Shown here: in pieces, positions 9,100 through 18,241 of the stretch
Numbering within the stretch: position 1 is the first letter of the stretch
Layout: every line of letters begins with the position of its first letter
Assembly (NCBI GenBank): GCA_902763155.1
Contig: CACWQS010000012.1
Coordinates: forward strand, 1-64,000
Direction of reading: 5' to 3'
Length of the DNA stretch: 64,000 nt
Source of the DNA: an uncultured Pseudomonadota bacterium
Lineage (GTDB): Bacteria; Pseudomonadota; Alphaproteobacteria; RF32; CAG-239
Notes under the pieces: generated by a model
Told to the model about the DNA's origin: nothing
Databases searched by the model: none
Seen by the model: the letters and a program-made list of their open reading frames with translations, nothing else
Program-made: the position numbers and the translations under genes

Positions 9100-11501
9100 T
9101 GAAAAAATATCTGCAAAGACTTCTCTTTGTTACGACGATAATTGCAATCTCGATTTTGCCGGCTGTTGCCGGACGTTACAGAGCGCACAATGACTATATG
9201 TTGGCTACTGTTTTATGGCACGAGATTCGCGGTGGTTCCGAATACGAAATCAAACAGGTTGCCAACGTAATCATGAACCGTTTAGATATGTTTGAGCAAG
9301 GCAATAAGGAAGGTTATCAACTGGAACTTGGAGATATTTTAACTGCTAGAGCGCAATTTTCCGGAAGTGAAAAATATTTAAACGCTCGTATGACAGATGC
9401 CGATATCTTAAAACACATAAATATGCGAGGCAGTGAAGGAACCGCGTGGAAAGTATGTTTAAACATCGCCCAACAAGCCCTCGCCGGACAACTACCTGAT
9501 TTGACTCATGGCGCCACTCACTATCGCACTTGCCTCGGACCAAATATGACATTCTGGGGAGCTTCAAAAATACAAGGAGTATCACATGGCAAACACTGTT
9601 TCTTTAAAGGTATCAGTATGGGAGCCATGAAAGTTAACGGGCATGTTTTCAAACAGGGTAAAGTAACCGGAAAATACAGCAAAGGAGGGGCTTATATCGA
9701 TAATGGAGGAGATGGCAGTGGAGAAGGTTCGGGATACACAGGTAATTACAGTAGCGGTGGAACTGATGGCGGCTTTAGCGGCTATGATAACGGTGGTTTT
9801 CTTGATTTGACTTTTAATGATACCGAATATACCGCTTTATGTGAGCAAGCTAAAACCGAAACTGATGCTTCAACCACACCTCCTAATCTGTTTAATACAA
9901 AAATCTTAACCCGCATTACTGAGATGATGGAAAAAGTATATGTTTCGCTTGGAGAGCTCTACGCTGTCGGTCAAAGTTTGATGTGTTTTGCCACCGGTCC
10001 GGGAAAAATTAAACTACTAGTATTCCACCTTGTGAACATACCTTATTGGTTTGCCGGCATAGCCATATATTTGGCGGCGTTCTTCATAACTATGGGGGTA
10101 GGTCTGTTTTTTGTCGATGCCGTTTTCAAAATCGGCTTTGCTCTTTTGTTATTACCCATCAGCATTGCCCTCTGGCCTTTTGAACCTACAAAAGGTAAGC
10201 TAAGCGAAAACTTTTCTATCATTATCCGTAATTCTATGCTTTTTGCCCTGGTCGGAATGGGTATCGGATTTGCGGTTGTCCTTATTCAAAACGGTGTTAT
10301 ACATGGCATTAACGAGCTTGAATTTAGTAAAGCGCTCGAAGATGGAAATGTAAAAGCCATGGCAAAACAATTCGCTATAAGTGGCACAAATTTCTTAGTA
10401 ATTATTTTCTGCTTAATTTACGGATTTAAAATCATTCAATCAAGTGTTAATGACTACCTAAATCGTATTTTTCCGGATAATGTCTTCGGAGGACAAAGCC
10501 CTATGCACCAATCCGGCGTGCAGGCTATCGGCAATATGGGAACACATGCGGTTATGCCTGTAGCGGCATTGGCCGGTGATATTGCCTTAAATCAGGCCGG
10601 ACGCGGCATTGAAGCCATGGGACGTGGTTTGAAAAACTATGGAAGCGGAGCTCCGACAACACCTGCCAGACCGACACCGGTTGCCGGCGATAATGGCGTA
10701 AATGGTCCGACCGGTCCGCTACCAACCAATAATTTTGAATCAGGTAATGATCAGGAAGATGAGCAAGAATCAATGCAAACTCCTCAAAGCATAAATCATC
10801 AGACACCACATCGATCGAATAGTATTAATCCTAACAATTTAGAAAATTCAAAAGTCGTTAATGACCTTGATGCGCAACAAAAATCTCCGTCATTAAACAG
10901 TGATGGTTCATTGCCACAAATGCAGAGCTATAGCGGTATATCCGGGGCTATGGCTGCCGGTATGGCGTTAGGACAACAAGACCAAGTAGAGGGACTTTCG
11001 CTTTCACCGGGTAATTTATTGAGAAATACTGCCAATGCTACATTAAACATTTTAACGGCACCACTTAACAAAAAGACTTATCAGCAACTGCAAAAATTAC
11101 CCGAAATTATGGAAAAACGTGCCAAAGCAACAACGATGCATCAAAATCAGCGTGAAAATGAGGAAAATAATATGATGCCTGATGCCACCAATGGCCAAAG
11201 AATCATTATGCGCCTGTCACGTGACGCCACCTTGTTTGTGCGAACCGCCAAACAAACAGCCTCGAACACAATTAAAGATACAACCAAAGAAACTGCTTAT
11301 GCTGCCGGCTCGCTTTTGGAAAAATTCGGTGCCAGAATTCGTCCAAGCAAAAAATCTCATCTCAGCCAATATTGGCAACAATACAATAAAGACAGAGAAA
11401 GAGAGCGATTAGAAGAAATTCAACGCCAGAAAGATCAACGTGAAACAGATTCAACACTGGCTGACGATTATGTAGACCGCGGAGGTAATCAAAATGGATA
11501 A
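9096..11501 (+). CDS. SleB-type cell-wall hydrolase fused to C-terminal half of VirB6-like domain (4b)
   Basis: A protein of 801 residues. A signal peptide (1-26) leads to a SleB/CwlJ-type hydrolase domain (about 30-170) with the catalytic Glu in LWHEIRGGSE (E43), the helix NVIMNRL, and THYRTC. A Gly/Ser-rich linker (about 180-235) follows. Then comes only the second half of the VirB6-like membrane domain: QSLMC, three or four membrane segments and the signature WPFEPTKGK. The tail of about 330 residues is Gln/Asn-rich and charged. SleB-type enzymes cleave peptidoglycan glycan strands, so the domain should sit in the periplasm, just where the split lies in the family topology. The gene overlaps both the preceding and following genes. 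The likely job is local cell-wall opening during assembly of the machine (inference). Confidence 0.75.
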   Translation: MMKKYLQRLLFVTTIIAISILPAVAGRYRAHNDYMLATVLWHEIRGGSEYEIKQVANVIMNRLDMFEQGNKEGYQLELGDILTARAQFSGSEKYLNARMTDADILKHINMRGSEGTAWKVCLNIAQQALAGQLPDLTHGATHYRTCLGPNMTFWGASKIQGVSHGKHCFFKGISMGAMKVNGHVFKQGKVTGKYSKGGAYIDNGGDGSGEGSGYTGNYSSGGTDGGFSGYDNGGFLDLTFNDTEYTALCEQAKTETDASTTPPNLFNTKILTRITEMMEKVYVSLGELYAVGQSLMCFATGPGKIKLLVFHLVNIPYWFAGIAIYLAAFFITMGVGLFFVDAVFKIGFALLLLPISIALWPFEPTKGKLSENFSIIIRNSMLFALVGMGIGFAVVLIQNGVIHGINELEFSKALEDGNVKAMAKQFAISGTNFLVIIFCLIYGFKIIQSSVNDYLNRIFPDNVFGGQSPMHQSGVQAIGNMGTHAVMPVAALAGDIALNQAGRGIEAMGRGLKNYGSGAPTTPARPTPVAGDNGVNGPTGPLPTNNFESGNDQEDEQESMQTPQSINHQTPHRSNSINPNNLENSKVVNDLDAQQKSPSLNSDGSLPQMQSYSGISGAMAAGMALGQQDQVEGLSLSPGNLLRNTANATLNILTAPLNKKTYQQLQKLPEIMEKRAKATTMHQNQRENEENNMMPDATNGQRIIMRLSRDATLFVRTAKQTASNTIKDTTKETAYAAGSLLEKFGARIRPSKKSHLSQYWQQYNKDRERERLEEIQRQKDQRETDSTLADDYVDRGGNQNG

Positions 11502-14500
11502 GATAGTGAAAATAAATAAACATAAAATCTATCTTCTTATATTGGCAGTCTTTTTAAGTCTGTTTTGCCTGACTTCTGTGGTTTTTGCTCAAACAAATTC
11601 TTCGTGCACTCCGGGAGATAAAAGTAACTGCTCCGCTGCCGAACAATGTAAGCCGGCAAAAGACGGAAAAAAACTTTCAAGTGCTTCCGCAACCATAAAC
11701 GGTAAGTGCGTAAAAGAAAAAACCGCCAACGGTTGCTATAATTCTAACCCAACCAGTTATTCCACCTCATACAGCGGACTCAAGTACCGTGCTGAGGGTG
11801 CCGGCGGTAATGACAGACCACGTAATCACCTTGGTAGCGATATCGGTGGTGGCGGTCACACTGACATAAATGTTTATGCTCCAGCAGACGGAACAATCGT
11901 TTATACCGGTGTCGGCACTTGTAGCGGTCGCTCCATGGTAATTGAGCATGAAAATAAATGCTCCGGCGGCAAATTCAGAACTATTCTTCGGCATTTAATA
12001 GCTTTCAAAAAAACAAGCGGAACCGTTAAAAAAGGAGAAGTTGTTGGTATAGAAGGTGGATCAAATGCTGTTGGTCACGGATTAGGTGATATTTGCGATA
12101 ATGAGACTCAGAGTAAATATTCCACTTATACTCGCTCCGGTTGCGGCAGAACAGTTAAGTGCTACAGTGGACCATTAAAAAGTTATTCTATCCACCTTCA
12201 CATGGAAACGGTTGATGGAAAAATGGTCGGTTCTACAAGTGCTGCCGGTAGTGTCCAAAATGTTATGCAATCTTATTGCGGCGGGGTGCAAGCCCTCTGC
12301 GGCGATTGTCCTATTGATTTAAGCTCTTGCGGTGGCAATACGGCAATAAGCAGTGACGGCACATCTGCTTCGACTGACGGACTTTCCGGTGGATCTGATG
12401 GTGGTAATTTTGGCGGAGATGGCAGTTACAGAAGCGATAAATGCGATTTCAAAGAATATCTCGATTCACAAAATTGTACTTTCTGTGAATTATTTAAAAA
12501 ATTATGGAATGCTGCAAGCATTATGGCAAAAACTTCCAATGACGCATTATCTGCTCCGACAAAAACCTTAGTTTCCATCGGCTTTTTAATATGGATATGT
12601 GTATATTTGCTCAAACAAATAGCTTCGTTTTCTAAAGTCGGCACCGGCGAAATGCTGAAAGGTATTTTATTCCAAGGTTTCCGTGTTGCCGTTGTTATTA
12701 TCGCTTTAAGCGGCGCTATTTATGAAATTATGGACCTTACAATCAACCCCGTAATGCAGACCGGACTTAATTTCAGTCGAACCCTGAACAAAGAAGCCGG
12801 ATGTGATGCTTCTGCATCTTATATGCAAAACATCGTCGGCTATGATGAAACAACCGGTTTTCCTAAACCTCAAGTAGAATCATCTGCAGAAATCGGTGGT
12901 CTTTCCAAACATTTGGGAGAATCCATAATTTGCAATTTGAAAACTTTGGAAGACAAAACCGGCTTTTTAATGTCACTCGGCAAATACTCAATGTGCATCG
13001 GTTGGGAGCGCCACCCTCTATGGCATCCTTACTTTTTACCTGGATTAGGATATTTTACCACAGGCATTTTCTTGTGGATTGCCGGCTTGTTATTATTGTT
13101 ATCTTTCCCATGGTGTTTGGTCGATTGCATTTTGCAACTATGTATAGCTGTTGCTCTTTTACCATGCGCAGTAGGTGCTTATGCCTTCAAAATCACTGCC
13201 CAATATCTTAAAATGATATGGAATATGTTTATGAATGCCATGTTTAACTTCGTCTTTATGGCTATAATAATCTACGTCATCAATGCCAATTTAGGAAGTT
13301 GGATTGGTTACACACCGGGAACTTATCCGCAAGAAGATGTCTTTATTACTGCGCTCCAATCTTATGGTTTGGCTTGGTGGGGAATAGGATTCTTCAAAAT
13401 TGTGGTAGTATGCCTGTTCTGCTGGACATTCTTCGACGAAGCCGGTTCTATGGCTAACGAATTTGGTAAAGGCATGAGTATGCACAATATCGGCCGCAAA
13501 ATCGGTGGCACAGTCAGTTCTGCTGCCTTCAATAAAGCTATTGCGCCTGGCGCTGCTATCGCCGGCAATGTGGCTTTAGGTGGAGTCCGCCATATTGGCG
13601 AAGCCGTAAATTCCAAATACGGCAACAGTTTCCGTAGTGGTTCAAACCGACTAAAAGGAGAAATAATTAAGCGCTTACCACCTCGTTTCCGTCACGAAAC
13701 AGTCAATGATGACGGTACTACCAGTATTACTGCCAAATATAGTTTCCTCGGTTTTGAACATACCAACACTATTACCAAAGATGCCGATGGTATTTACACT
13801 CAAACCAAACAAACTCACAAAAAATCGAGCCAATTCGGCACACGCATCACCAATGATGCCTTTATGCGCACCAAAGAATTGACCGATGAAAACGGTAATG
13901 TTGTCGGACGTTCAATTAAATTTAATAATACCACCGCCAAATACTTAGTCAAAGAAGACGGAACCATAAACATGCACGCTATGCAACAAATGATTGACGG
14001 TGCTTCCGACAAAGAGCGTGCCTACGAAGGAATTATGCTTATGGTGGCACAAAAACGCGGTATGGGATTAAGTGAACGTTTCCAAAATCGTGATGTTAAA
14101 ATCAATAGCGACAGGTCAGTTACTATTACTCAGACCAATTTAGACGGCACCAAACAAATTTTGACTGCGCAAATGTTTGATAACCAAATGGTAATGTCGC
14201 GACAAAGTTTTGACCGTAAAGGTAATCCGATAAAATTCCAAAAAACTAATGGCGTTCGCACCTTAACTGAAATTTATGAGCAAAACGCTGACGGCACTTA
14301 TTCGGCTGCTATCCGCCACGGATTTACAAATCATTGGCAATCAAAAGATATTTTAAACGAAGACGGCGAATGGCTGTTCAGACACGATTCCAATATGAAC
14401 GTTCAAAAAGCCATGGCAGGATTTGATAAAGGCGACTTTGATGAACATTTGGCACAAATGCAACGAGCGCGCGAAACTAGAAACGACCATATGCCGAAAA

Positions 14501-14670
14501 ACTACATCTCGCTCAATAATATCTCACGCGATGATATAGCCGCCCGTATGAATAAAAATGATAGAGATGAAATAGTAGCAAACAATCAGAATGAAGCGCA
14601 AGATCGCCAAGAAGCCGAACGCAAAGCACAAGAAGAAACAAAAGAAACAGATACCGGAAATAAAGTATAG
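11494..14670 (+). CDS. M23 (LytM) peptidase fused to VirB6-like membrane domain (5)
   Basis: A protein of 1058 residues. A signal peptide (1-32) leads to an M23 metallopeptidase domain (about 95-260) with the complete zinc set: H112 and D116 in NHLGSD, H167 in LRHL, and H234-x-H236 in SIHLHME. A Gly-rich linker follows. The VirB6-like domain then has CDFKEY, the CTFC pair, two segments, a loop with YSMCIGWE, and further segments; the usual WPFE-T-K is altered to YAFKITA. The C-terminal 390 residues are soluble, beta-rich, with repeated turns such as TITKDADGIYTQ, ending in a Glu/Lys/Gln-rich helix. M23 enzymes cut peptidoglycan cross-links, so the operon encodes two different wall-cutting activities, each bound to a channel-like domain. 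The start follows GGAGGT. It is the last gene of the block. Confidence 0.8.
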   Translation: MDKIVKINKHKIYLLILAVFLSLFCLTSVVFAQTNSSCTPGDKSNCSAAEQCKPAKDGKKLSSASATINGKCVKEKTANGCYNSNPTSYSTSYSGLKYRAEGAGGNDRPRNHLGSDIGGGGHTDINVYAPADGTIVYTGVGTCSGRSMVIEHENKCSGGKFRTILRHLIAFKKTSGTVKKGEVVGIEGGSNAVGHGLGDICDNETQSKYSTYTRSGCGRTVKCYSGPLKSYSIHLHMETVDGKMVGSTSAAGSVQNVMQSYCGGVQALCGDCPIDLSSCGGNTAISSDGTSASTDGLSGGSDGGNFGGDGSYRSDKCDFKEYLDSQNCTFCELFKKLWNAASIMAKTSNDALSAPTKTLVSIGFLIWICVYLLKQIASFSKVGTGEMLKGILFQGFRVAVVIIALSGAIYEIMDLTINPVMQTGLNFSRTLNKEAGCDASASYMQNIVGYDETTGFPKPQVESSAEIGGLSKHLGESIICNLKTLEDKTGFLMSLGKYSMCIGWERHPLWHPYFLPGLGYFTTGIFLWIAGLLLLLSFPWCLVDCILQLCIAVALLPCAVGAYAFKITAQYLKMIWNMFMNAMFNFVFMAIIIYVINANLGSWIGYTPGTYPQEDVFITALQSYGLAWWGIGFFKIVVVCLFCWTFFDEAGSMANEFGKGMSMHNIGRKIGGTVSSAAFNKAIAPGAAIAGNVALGGVRHIGEAVNSKYGNSFRSGSNRLKGEIIKRLPPRFRHETVNDDGTTSITAKYSFLGFEHTNTITKDADGIYTQTKQTHKKSSQFGTRITNDAFMRTKELTDENGNVVGRSIKFNNTTAKYLVKEDGTINMHAMQQMIDGASDKERAYEGIMLMVAQKRGMGLSERFQNRDVKINSDRSVTITQTNLDGTKQILTAQMFDNQMVMSRQSFDRKGNPIKFQKTNGVRTLTEIYEQNADGTYSAAIRHGFTNHWQSKDILNEDGEWLFRHDSNMNVQKAMAGFDKGDFDEHLAQMQRARETRNDHMPKNYISLNNISRDDIAARMNKNDRDEIVANNQNEAQDRQEAERKAQEETKETDTGNKV

Positions 14671-14708
14671 TCCTCCTCTTGTTTTGTATATAAAATAAAT
14701 TTTTGTCT

Positions 14709-14736
14709 TGCATTTTGTGAAAAAATGTCTAGTATT
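14709..14736 (+). promoter_or_regulatory. Possible promoter of the HTH regulator
   Basis: TTGCAT near 14709 is followed after about 16 bases by TAGTAT. This is a plausible but weak sigma70 promoter ahead of the regulator gene, which is preceded by a gap of about 110 bases. Confidence 0.35.
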
Positions 14737-14778
14737 GGACTTAAATGTTTGTCTTATTGTTTTTTTAGAGGCGTTATT

Positions 14779-15753
14779 ATGGAAGAAATTGTTTTCCCAA
14801 ACCAAATCAGAATGCATAGAAGACTGCGCGGTGTTCCTATGCAACAGTTAGCGGACTATTTAGGAGTCAGTCTTTCTGCAATTTCCAAAATCGAAAAAGG
14901 CTACCGCCGCTTAAATCAGGAACAACTTATTCAAGTTGCGGAGTTGTTGGATTGCTCTTTGCAAGATTTGTATGTTAATGAGCAAAATTCACAAGAAGAA
15001 GTAGTTCAAGCATGGAAACGCGAGCAAGAACGCCGTAGCAAAATCAATCAAACCGCCGGCCTTAAAACTCTCGGTGCAGGTTTAAGACATATTCGTAATG
15101 AAAACGGCTTGACTTTAATTGAAGTTTCCGAACATGCCGATATGACTCTTTCCGTTTATCACCGTATTGAAATGGGACAACGTGAAGTCTCTGATAAAGA
15201 ATTTAAAAATATTGCTCATGCATTATCAATGACGATTGACGGATTGAAAAACCGCATTAAAGAACTGGAAGATTCCGGAGATTTAACCGACATTATCGAA
15301 CATAATGATAATCGCTATAAAGTGTTGAATAACACTCGTTATGCAAACTTGGGAAGTATGATGCTGGTTGAACGTGATGCTGTTATGGTACCTGTTTATG
15401 GTGTCGGTAATAGCGAAGGTAATATCGTTATTGATCGAACCGGATCATTAAAAGAGATCATTTGCCCGCTTCACCTGCAGAACAAGCACGACATTTACGC
15501 CGTTAACTTATGCACGCGTCGTTTGGGCTCGCTCATTTCCAGCCGTGCCATTTTGTTTGCAGATCCTACTGAAGTAGTCAGCGCCGGAGATATTGCTTTG
15601 TATTATATCAAAGAAGATGAAGCAAAATTACTCAGTATTCGCGAAGATGAAAACGGCCAGCTTTACGGCTTGCGTTGGAACCCTGATGAAAGAATAACTC
15701 TTGATAACAACGATCTGACTAAAATTCATAAAATTGTTGTTATAAATCTTTAG
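14779..15753 (+). CDS. Double XRE-type HTH transcriptional regulator with S24-like C-terminus
   Basis: A protein of 324 residues. Two Cro/C1-type helix-turn-helix units are visible. The first (about 5-60) contains QQLADYLGVSLSAISKIEKGYR; the second (about 97-150) contains IEVSEHADMTLSVYHRIEMGQR. The remaining 170 residues resemble the beta-rich LexA/S24 fold (VPVYGVGNSEG, then AGDIALYYI), but the Ser-Met and Lys catalytic motifs are not seen, so autocleavage is unlikely. The start at 14779 is chosen because AGAGG precedes it; an in-frame ATG at 14725 has no ribosome site. It lies between the VirB6-like block and the acidic-repeat gene and is a plausible local regulator of both. Confidence 0.7.
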   Translation: MEEIVFPNQIRMHRRLRGVPMQQLADYLGVSLSAISKIEKGYRRLNQEQLIQVAELLDCSLQDLYVNEQNSQEEVVQAWKREQERRSKINQTAGLKTLGAGLRHIRNENGLTLIEVSEHADMTLSVYHRIEMGQREVSDKEFKNIAHALSMTIDGLKNRIKELEDSGDLTDIIEHNDNRYKVLNNTRYANLGSMMLVERDAVMVPVYGVGNSEGNIVIDRTGSLKEIICPLHLQNKHDIYAVNLCTRRLGSLISSRAILFADPTEVVSAGDIALYYIKEDEAKLLSIREDENGQLYGLRWNPDERITLDNNDLTKIHKIVVINL

Positions 15754-15777
15754 TCGTATAAAGAATTTTAATAAGAA

Positions 15778-15813
15778 ATTTACACTCTCTGTTCTATGAT
15801 AGAGGGTGTAAAT
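15778..15813 (+). terminator. Hairpin after regulator gene
   Basis: A stem of 13 pairs (ATTTACACTCTCT with AGAGGGTGTAAAT, one G-T pair) closes a loop of about ten bases. A mixed TTATTT tract follows instead of a clean T run, so it may be a terminator or an operator for the following gene. Confidence 0.5.
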
Positions 15814-15836
15814 TTATTTAAACAAAAGAGAAAGAC

Positions 15837-18173
15837 GTGGTTGCAGAAGCACAAATAAGTGATAACAAACCTAATGAGGAAGAGGAAGAAAACCCTATTC
15901 TGGTGGCTCAACGCTACCTTAATATCTTCCATCAAATTCATATTTTTCCTCCAGAAAAAAAAGCCGAATTTGACATTTCTTTAAAAAATATGCCTAAAGA
16001 AATTCGCCACATTTTACCAACTATTCCGGGCGGACGTATCCTTATGGATCACATTTTGGAACTTGAAGGTAAGAAGAAAAAGACTTATGACGGCGAGGAA
16101 GTTCCAAACGAGGAAGAAAACGAAACTCCGGCTACACAACAACCTGCCATTACCAATGCTCCCATCGTCGCCAATGGTAAAATCAGTTTAGATCCTGATT
16201 TTGCGAAAAATTTAGCCGGTTCGCTTGCTATAGCCTTTAGAAACAATAATCTAATGCCGGGTGGTAATTTAAACGAATTATCGAATGTATTAAGTAAGTC
16301 GTTCAGTGCCTATGCCGATAATATGCAGCAAATGACACAAACTATTTTATCGCAAAATATGGAGCAGCTTAACAAATCTCAGACAGAATTACATACTCAA
16401 ATTACCAAACAACTGAACGTTCAAACCGAATTACAAAACCGAATTACCGAAAAAGTCGGCAACCAAATTTCACAGGTTCAAAGTCAGCTAAATACCCAAA
16501 TCAGCAAGCAACTCGATTGGCAAAATAAAATGCAATCACAATTCGAACAAAATTTGCAATTACAAAATCAACTGCAACAAAAAATTAACAGCCAGATTAG
16601 CACCCAATCAACGAGTTCTGTTGCTACTGAATCCGTAGCAGGCAGCACTCATGCTGCCGCACAAATGAATGCTCAAACTAATAATGCTAATACCACAACC
16701 ATTAACAATATCAATGTCGATTCTTCGTGTTTTAACGGGCTATCGCAAACAATTCGCGAAACAGAAGAAAAACGCAGTGCTGATTTCCAAAAAATCATTG
16801 AAGTTTTGAACAAAAATTTTGCTCATTCGCATAATCAAAAATCGCAAGAATTTCCGGTTACTGCCATTACCAATTCTATTACTGAAGCCTTGCGCGAAAG
16901 TAGCAAACAACAATTGGCTGCTATTAAAGCTTTTGGAGAAACTTTATCACAAACAATTCGCCAGTCGCAACAAGAGCTGGCAAAAACTTTAAGCAAAAAC
17001 AATCCGCAACCGGAAAAAATATATATTACGCAAGCAGCACCTTTGCCACCGATTGCGCCTGTAAAAGAAGAAAAAATACCCCACACGGAAACAGATAAAA
17101 ATAATTCGCAAAATAATCAGAAAAAAGAACAAAATCGTGATAATCGCAATAAAAAGAATGAGATAAAAAACGAATCAATAACGGATAAATCAGCCCAACA
17201 CCAGGTTAAACCTAAAAAAAATCAACCTTCCAAAGAGGCTAAGCAACCACAGTCGTCATCGGAGATTAAAAAAGAAATAAAAACAGATGAGGCTGAAGAT
17301 GCAGATTTTATTTCTGCATTTATAACTGAACCGGAAAAAAAGCAAAATGATATCTCCCTGGAAGATATCTTTGCCGACGATAAAAATACAGATACAGATA
17401 GTACGAAAATTCCACCTAAAAAAGAAATTGATAATACACCAAAAATAAAATCGGAAAATCTCCAGTTTGCAGAGCCTGAAAACAAGCCATCACCGAAACC
17501 TGAGCCGAAGGTTGAGCCTGCGCCGCAGCCAAAACCTAAAATACACTCTCATCTATACGATGACGCATTATCAAAAATAAAAGCAGCGTTGCAATCTCCC
17601 GAAACCATCACTCTAAGCGACTTAGACAACCTAAATCCCGTTTCTCTAAACGGAGAAATAATAGAGCCTAAATCCCAAGAAAAACAAGAAGAAAACGAAT
17701 ATACAGATACCCCTTTTGATGATAGTTTACTAACTGATTTTCTAACTTCTGATGACCAATCTTTCGATGACACCGAAGAATGGGAATATATTGACGAAGA
17801 TGGCAATCAGGTCAGTACCGATGACACCGAAGAATGGGAATATGTCGACGAAGACGGAAATCCGGTTGAAGCTGACGGCTCTGAAGAGTGGGAGTATGTT
17901 GACGAAGACGGAAATCCGGTTGAAGCTGACGGCTCTGAAGAGTGGGAGTATGTTGACGAAGACGGAAATCCGGTTGAAGCCGACGGCTCTGAAGAGTGGG
18001 AGTATGTTGACGAAGATGGCAATCCGATCAGCTCTGATGATACCGAAGAATGGGAATACGTTGACGAAGATGGCAATCCGATCGACGATAATGACATCAA
18101 GGAAAACGACTTGACATCTGCCTTTTTAGCATCTGAAGAACCACAATCAAAGGAAGATGCCCATGACAAATAG
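15837..18173 (+). CDS. Gln-rich coiled-coil protein with acidic EWEYVDEDGNP repeats
   Basis: A cytoplasmic-looking protein of 778 residues with no signal or membrane segment. Residues 1-100 are a small charged domain with conserved-looking hydrophobics (AQRYLNIFHQIHIFPPEKK). About 160-260 is a Gln/Asn-rich coiled coil. About 400-640 is Lys/Glu/Pro-rich and probably disordered. Residues about 640-760 hold six tandem 18-residue repeats built on EEWEYVDEDGNP, encoded by 54-bp DNA repeats. The start is GTG with only a weak upstream purine run. No family is recognised; the length and disorder suggest a scaffold or tether. Its position among secretion-like genes suggests a cytoplasmic partner, which is inference. 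Confidence 0.6.
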   Translation: MVAEAQISDNKPNEEEEENPILVAQRYLNIFHQIHIFPPEKKAEFDISLKNMPKEIRHILPTIPGGRILMDHILELEGKKKKTYDGEEVPNEEENETPATQQPAITNAPIVANGKISLDPDFAKNLAGSLAIAFRNNNLMPGGNLNELSNVLSKSFSAYADNMQQMTQTILSQNMEQLNKSQTELHTQITKQLNVQTELQNRITEKVGNQISQVQSQLNTQISKQLDWQNKMQSQFEQNLQLQNQLQQKINSQISTQSTSSVATESVAGSTHAAAQMNAQTNNANTTTINNINVDSSCFNGLSQTIRETEEKRSADFQKIIEVLNKNFAHSHNQKSQEFPVTAITNSITEALRESSKQQLAAIKAFGETLSQTIRQSQQELAKTLSKNNPQPEKIYITQAAPLPPIAPVKEEKIPHTETDKNNSQNNQKKEQNRDNRNKKNEIKNESITDKSAQHQVKPKKNQPSKEAKQPQSSSEIKKEIKTDEAEDADFISAFITEPEKKQNDISLEDIFADDKNTDTDSTKIPPKKEIDNTPKIKSENLQFAEPENKPSPKPEPKVEPAPQPKPKIHSHLYDDALSKIKAALQSPETITLSDLDNLNPVSLNGEIIEPKSQEKQEENEYTDTPFDDSLLTDFLTSDDQSFDDTEEWEYIDEDGNQVSTDDTEEWEYVDEDGNPVEADGSEEWEYVDEDGNPVEADGSEEWEYVDEDGNPVEADGSEEWEYVDEDGNPISSDDTEEWEYVDEDGNPIDDNDIKENDLTSAFLASEEPQSKEDAHDK
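17764..18084 (+). repeat. Six tandem 54-bp coding repeats
   Basis: The DNA encoding EEWEYVDEDGNP repeats recurs every 54 bases. The central copies are almost identical at the base level, while the outer copies differ at synonymous positions and in the ST/SS-DDT spacer. This points to recent duplication of the middle units. Confidence 0.85.
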
Positions 18174-18185
18174 CATAAAAATATA

Positions 18186-18214
18186 TTTACAAAGCACCCT
18201 AATTTGTTTAGAAT
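18186..18214 (+). promoter_or_regulatory. Promoter of the secretin-like operon
   Basis: TTTACA (18186-18191), a 17-base spacer and TAGAAT (18209-18214) lie just before the gene at 18242. The latter also has the ribosome site GTGAGGAATAAAAACA before its ATG. Confidence 0.5.
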
Positions 18215-18241
18215 GACGACATAACGTGAGGAATAAAAACA

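Noticed and set aside
15778..15813. Hairpin as a riboswitch for the acidic-repeat gene
   Set aside because: It is a single simple stem-loop with no conserved core; a terminator or operator is a simpler reading.
17764..18084. Regular DNA repeats as a CRISPR array
   Set aside because: The 54-base period is a multiple of three, continuous with a long open frame and without unique spacers.
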